From: Candidatus Zixiibacteriota bacterium
GTDB lineage: Bacteria; Zixibacteria; MSB-5A5; UBA10806
DNA: 8,408 nt
Direction: 5' to 3'
Assembly (NCBI GenBank): GCA_003520965.1
Contig: DOTU01000099.1
Coordinates: 1-8,408 of the forward strand
The first letter of the stretch is position 1. Each line of letters starts with the position of its first letter. The position numbers were made by a program, and so were the translations under genes. Below the pieces are notes generated by a model. That model was given only the letters and a program-made list of their open reading frames with translations, was not told where the DNA came from and did no database searches. Positions 6,265-8,408 of the stretch are shown here, piece by piece.

Positions 6265-7506
6265 TCAAGGGAGAAAAAGAATGGGCAGGTGCAATAACGC
6301 CCAAAGCCCAAAGCGCCAGGCAACCGATTTGCGAATATTCTTGGCCAGAAATCCGAAATAAATCCCCTTTACGATCGTATTGCTCATCATGGATACGATC
6401 AGGGCCGCGACTGCCAGATCTATAACCAATGCCTGTTGATTGACTATGGACAATATAAAGGGATCGATATCTGTCACACCTACGATACCTGCCAACGTTA
6501 GCAATCCTGCCTGTCCGTAAAATCGCTCCGCCAGAACCGTGACCACCGATAAAATTACAAATAGGGAGGCGAAAACGAGGGCCGGCCGAATCTCAAATGG
6601 GTTTTTAACTGTTTGCACGGGAGGCTTTACCGAATCCGGAACCTCAACTTCCTTATGGATGGAAAGCGCTAATCCAACCATCGCAAGCAGCAAAAGCTTA
6701 AGCCAGATGTATTGTACAAACTGTGGTTTGATAAACCAGATCAGCGCCAGAATGCGAATGTACATGACCGAACTGGCTAAAATCGTGGACTGTAAAGCAT
6801 TCACGCTCCGATCCGGCGAACGCTGGGCGATTCTACCGGCGGCAATACTCACCGCCGTGCTCGATACAATTCCCCCCAATAATCCCGAAAGCCATAACCC
6901 CGCTCTGCTTCCGAATTTCTTAGTCAGGAAATATCCGGCAAATCCAACTGTCGAAACCAAAACCACAATCTGCCAGATTTTGCTGGGATTTAGTTGAAAT
7001 TCCGTATAGGCCTTATTGGGCAGAACAGGAAGAATGATCAGGGTTATTAGTAAAAACTTTATTACCGCTAAAAACTCGGCGTTATTCAGGCTCTCGACAT
7101 ATTTTTCGAGCATCGCCTTCTCAGAAAGAAGAAACGTCCCCACGATGCCAAGCGCCAGCGGTACCCAGATATCGGTTAGAAGACATAGCGCACCCATGAG
7201 AAAAGTTAACAACGCCGCCACTTCGCTTGTCCAGCCAACAAAGTCATATTTAAGCTTGGCCAAATAACCAACTATCAGCAGCGACGTAAGAGAGAGCATC
7301 CCTACTGGCAGAGCCAAAGGCAGATTAATGCTTACCAGCCAACCGCAGCTAAAACCATACACTCCAATCAGTGTATAGGTTCTGACTCCCGCAAAAACCC
7401 GTCCCTTGGTGGCTACGCCTGAGCTTTCCCTCTCCAATCCGATGAGAAACGAAAGCCCCAGGGCAATGAAAAACTTAAGTTGAATCGGCAAACTGATATC
7501 GTTCAT
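6265..7506 (-). CDS. MgtC/SapB - DUF4010 polytopic inner-membrane protein
   Basis: The 413-residue protein has an N-terminal MgtC/SapB-type domain (about 8-135) with the hallmark GLERE at 23-27 and RTYTLIG at 42-48. A DUF4010 domain (about 145-400) follows, with GLLGGIVSSTAVS (208-220), GVTDIDPF (343-350) and SNTIVKG (375-381). Roughly a dozen hydrophobic segments span the whole length, and a polar loop lies near 283-305. MgtC proteins affect Mg2+ homeostasis and ATP synthase control in some pathogens; the function of this two-domain branch is not established, and ion or solute transport is a reasonable guess. Length and domain order are normal for the branch. The ATG at 7506 lies 16 bases after a promoter -10 box and has no Shine-Dalgarno. 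The gene is separated by about 130 bases from neighbours on each side and seems to form its own transcription unit. Confidence 0.92.
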   Translation of the reverse strand: MNDISLPIQLKFFIALGLSFLIGLERESSGVATKGRVFAGVRTYTLIGVYGFSCGWLVSINLPLALPVGMLSLTSLLIVGYLAKLKYDFVGWTSEVAALLTFLMGALCLLTDIWVPLALGIVGTFLLSEKAMLEKYVESLNNAEFLAVIKFLLITLIILPVLPNKAYTEFQLNPSKIWQIVVLVSTVGFAGYFLTKKFGSRAGLWLSGLLGGIVSSTAVSIAAGRIAQRSPDRSVNALQSTILASSVMYIRILALIWFIKPQFVQYIWLKLLLLAMVGLALSIHKEVEVPDSVKPPVQTVKNPFEIRPALVFASLFVILSVVTVLAERFYGQAGLLTLAGIVGVTDIDPFILSIVNQQALVIDLAVAALIVSMMSNTIVKGIYFGFLAKNIRKSVAWRFGLWALLHLPILFLP

Positions 7507-7522
7507 AAAAGTACCAGTACGT

Positions 7523-7550
7523 ATTATAGTCCATAATTACGATTTGGCAA
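7523..7550 (-). promoter_or_regulatory. Sigma70-type promoter of the MgtC/DUF4010 gene
   Basis: -35 TTGCCA (7550-7545, 5 of 6) is followed by 16 bases and a perfect -10 TATAAT (7528-7523). The expected +1 near 7516 would leave a leader of only about 10 bases. A GTAC-NN-GTAC palindrome (7511-7520) covers the predicted start site and could be a repressor site. Confidence 0.65.
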
Positions 7551-7568
7551 ATACCTTTTTTGAATATT

Positions 7569-7580
7569 ATTATTAATAAT
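7569..7580. repeat. 12-bp AT-only perfect palindrome upstream of the MgtC promoter
   Basis: ATTATTAATAAT is its own reverse complement and lies 19 bases upstream of the -35 box of the MgtC/DUF4010 promoter, within a very AT-rich stretch (about 7555-7620). It could act as an UP element or bind a regulator, but AT-rich gaps often give such palindromes by chance. Confidence 0.4.
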
Positions 7581-7637
7581 TCTGTTCTCCAAAAACGGCT
7601 TATAGATGATAATTTATTAATTGATGCCCGATTGCGT

Positions 7638-8408
7638 CTAAAAAATACGAATATTTAGATTTAAATCAGTAAAAAAGTAGTGATATCTATAGTATGAATC
7701 ATCCGAGCCGTTCGATATATACCCGCCTCTGAGATTTAACGTAAACGATTCCACCGCTGGCCAGCGAACGTTATATTGACGGCTTAGTTCCAGTTTTGTC
7801 AGCCATCCCTCGTCACGCCTTCCAGATTTATTCAACAGCCAGGATAGCTGTTCCTTCATAAACTTATCGTATGAGAATTCCCTTTTCCAGTAAGTGCCCT
7901 CGGTCCGCGAGATGATGGCATAAGGTAAAATCCTCTTAAGCGCCAGATCTATTTGATTTCCCTTCCAGGGGTCCCAATATGATGTTACTCCACTTATGAT
8001 ATAATAACTGGATAATGGTCGTTCCCCGCCGCCTGACCAGCGCCTTAAAAACGAAAAACTCAGGCCGGTTCTGATACCGATAGATTGAGAGAGCCCAAAT
8101 TCAGTATCTATCCAGTGAAATGTCACCCGGTCCTGGTCGAATCTCCTAACCGAATAGCGCGCGGTTCCCCTTATCGTGGTTTTAATCGGCAGAGTTGTGA
8201 CAAGTTCGGCAGTCGCCCAATGCTCGTAGTTATCCAGAACAGGGTAATTTTGAAATTTGGATCTTATAAGCTTATAAATCCCCTTGGCTTGGATTCCCGG
8301 AGTAATATAAAAGGAGGCATCGGCTGAAGAAAATATCCTGAAATTATCAAAACTGGAATTGCCCCCTATATAATCCTTGATTGCGACAAATGTCTCCACC
8401 CCCCATTT
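7638..8408 (-). CDS. Probable outer-membrane beta-barrel protein, N-terminus beyond the right edge
   Basis: The frame is open to the window edge (256 visible residues, beginning KWG), so the true start and any signal peptide are outside; the GTG at 8399 is merely the first possible start codon and has no support. The visible part is rich in Tyr, Trp, Ser, Arg and Gly with alternating hydrophobic/polar stretches (for example LVTTLPIKTTIRGTARYSV and FTLNLRGGYI), has no long hydrophobic segment, and ends DLNLNIRIF with a terminal Phe. This is the classic C-terminal strand signal of outer-membrane barrels. I do not recognise a named family. The codons before the stop TAG at 7640 read smoothly, with no frameshift. 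The gap of about 130 bases to the next gene shows no clear intrinsic terminator. Confidence 0.72.
   Translation of the reverse strand, partial: KWGVETFVAIKDYIGGNSSFDNFRIFSSADASFYITPGIQAKGIYKLIRSKFQNYPVLDNYEHWATAELVTTLPIKTTIRGTARYSVRRFDQDRVTFHWIDTEFGLSQSIGIRTGLSFSFLRRWSGGGERPLSSYYIISGVTSYWDPWKGNQIDLALKRILPYAIISRTEGTYWKREFSYDKFMKEQLSWLLNKSGRRDEGWLTKLELSRQYNVRWPAVESFTLNLRGGYISNGSDDSYYRYHYFFTDLNLNIRIF

Noticed and set aside
6539..6997. Plus-strand open frame of 152 codons
   Set aside because: It is antisense to the MgtC/DUF4010 gene, has no recognisable domain or ribosome binding site, and is explained as a shadow of the membrane-protein codons.
8397..8399. GTG as the true start of the right-edge outer-membrane protein
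   Set aside because: The frame stays open to the window edge and no signal peptide follows the GTG, so the gene very probably begins outside the window.

Overview
The window is a compact stretch of bacterial chromosome in which every supportable gene lies on the minus strand, so transcription runs from high to low coordinates. Two or three products look like outer-membrane or exported proteins (signal peptides, beta-barrel sequence ending in an aromatic residue), so the host is almost certainly a diderm (Gram-negative) bacterium. Moderate GC content and this mix of families would suit an FCB-type or candidate-phylum bacterium, but no marker gene fixes the taxonomy. I see no tRNA, rRNA, CRISPR array, insertion sequence or phage gene. 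No gene-free gap exceeds about 215 bases.

Layout in the direction of transcription: (1) 8408-7638, the C-terminal part of a probable beta-barrel outer-membrane protein whose start lies beyond the window. (2) 7506-6265, a MgtC/SapB-DUF4010 polytopic inner-membrane protein with its own promoter and a very short predicted leader. (3) 6122-1067, a tightly coupled five-gene operon: histone-deacetylase-fold amidohydrolase, fumarylacetoacetate-hydrolase (FAH) family enzyme, M1 metallopeptidase, a six-segment membrane protein of unknown function, and a creatininase-family amidohydrolase. The first three junctions are 4-base stop/start overlaps and the last has a 1-base gap. A good sigma70-type promoter sits upstream (6185-6213). 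(4) 852-52, a YjbH-like outer-membrane protein with a near-consensus promoter placed so that the mRNA would begin at the start codon (predicted leaderless). It is followed 16 bases later by the first codons of another exported protein (35-1) that leaves the window.

The most interesting unit is the operon. Four of its five products are predicted metal-dependent hydrolases that cleave different bonds (acyl-amide, C-C next to a carbonyl, N-terminal peptide, cyclic or linear amide), plus one integral membrane protein. The arrangement suggests a shared degradative or salvage route, or maturation of a small modified peptide, but no substrate can be read from the sequence. The second theme is translation initiation. 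The operon combines Shine-Dalgarno sites with overlap coupling, while the two single-promoter genes next to it have no Shine-Dalgarno site and almost no leader.
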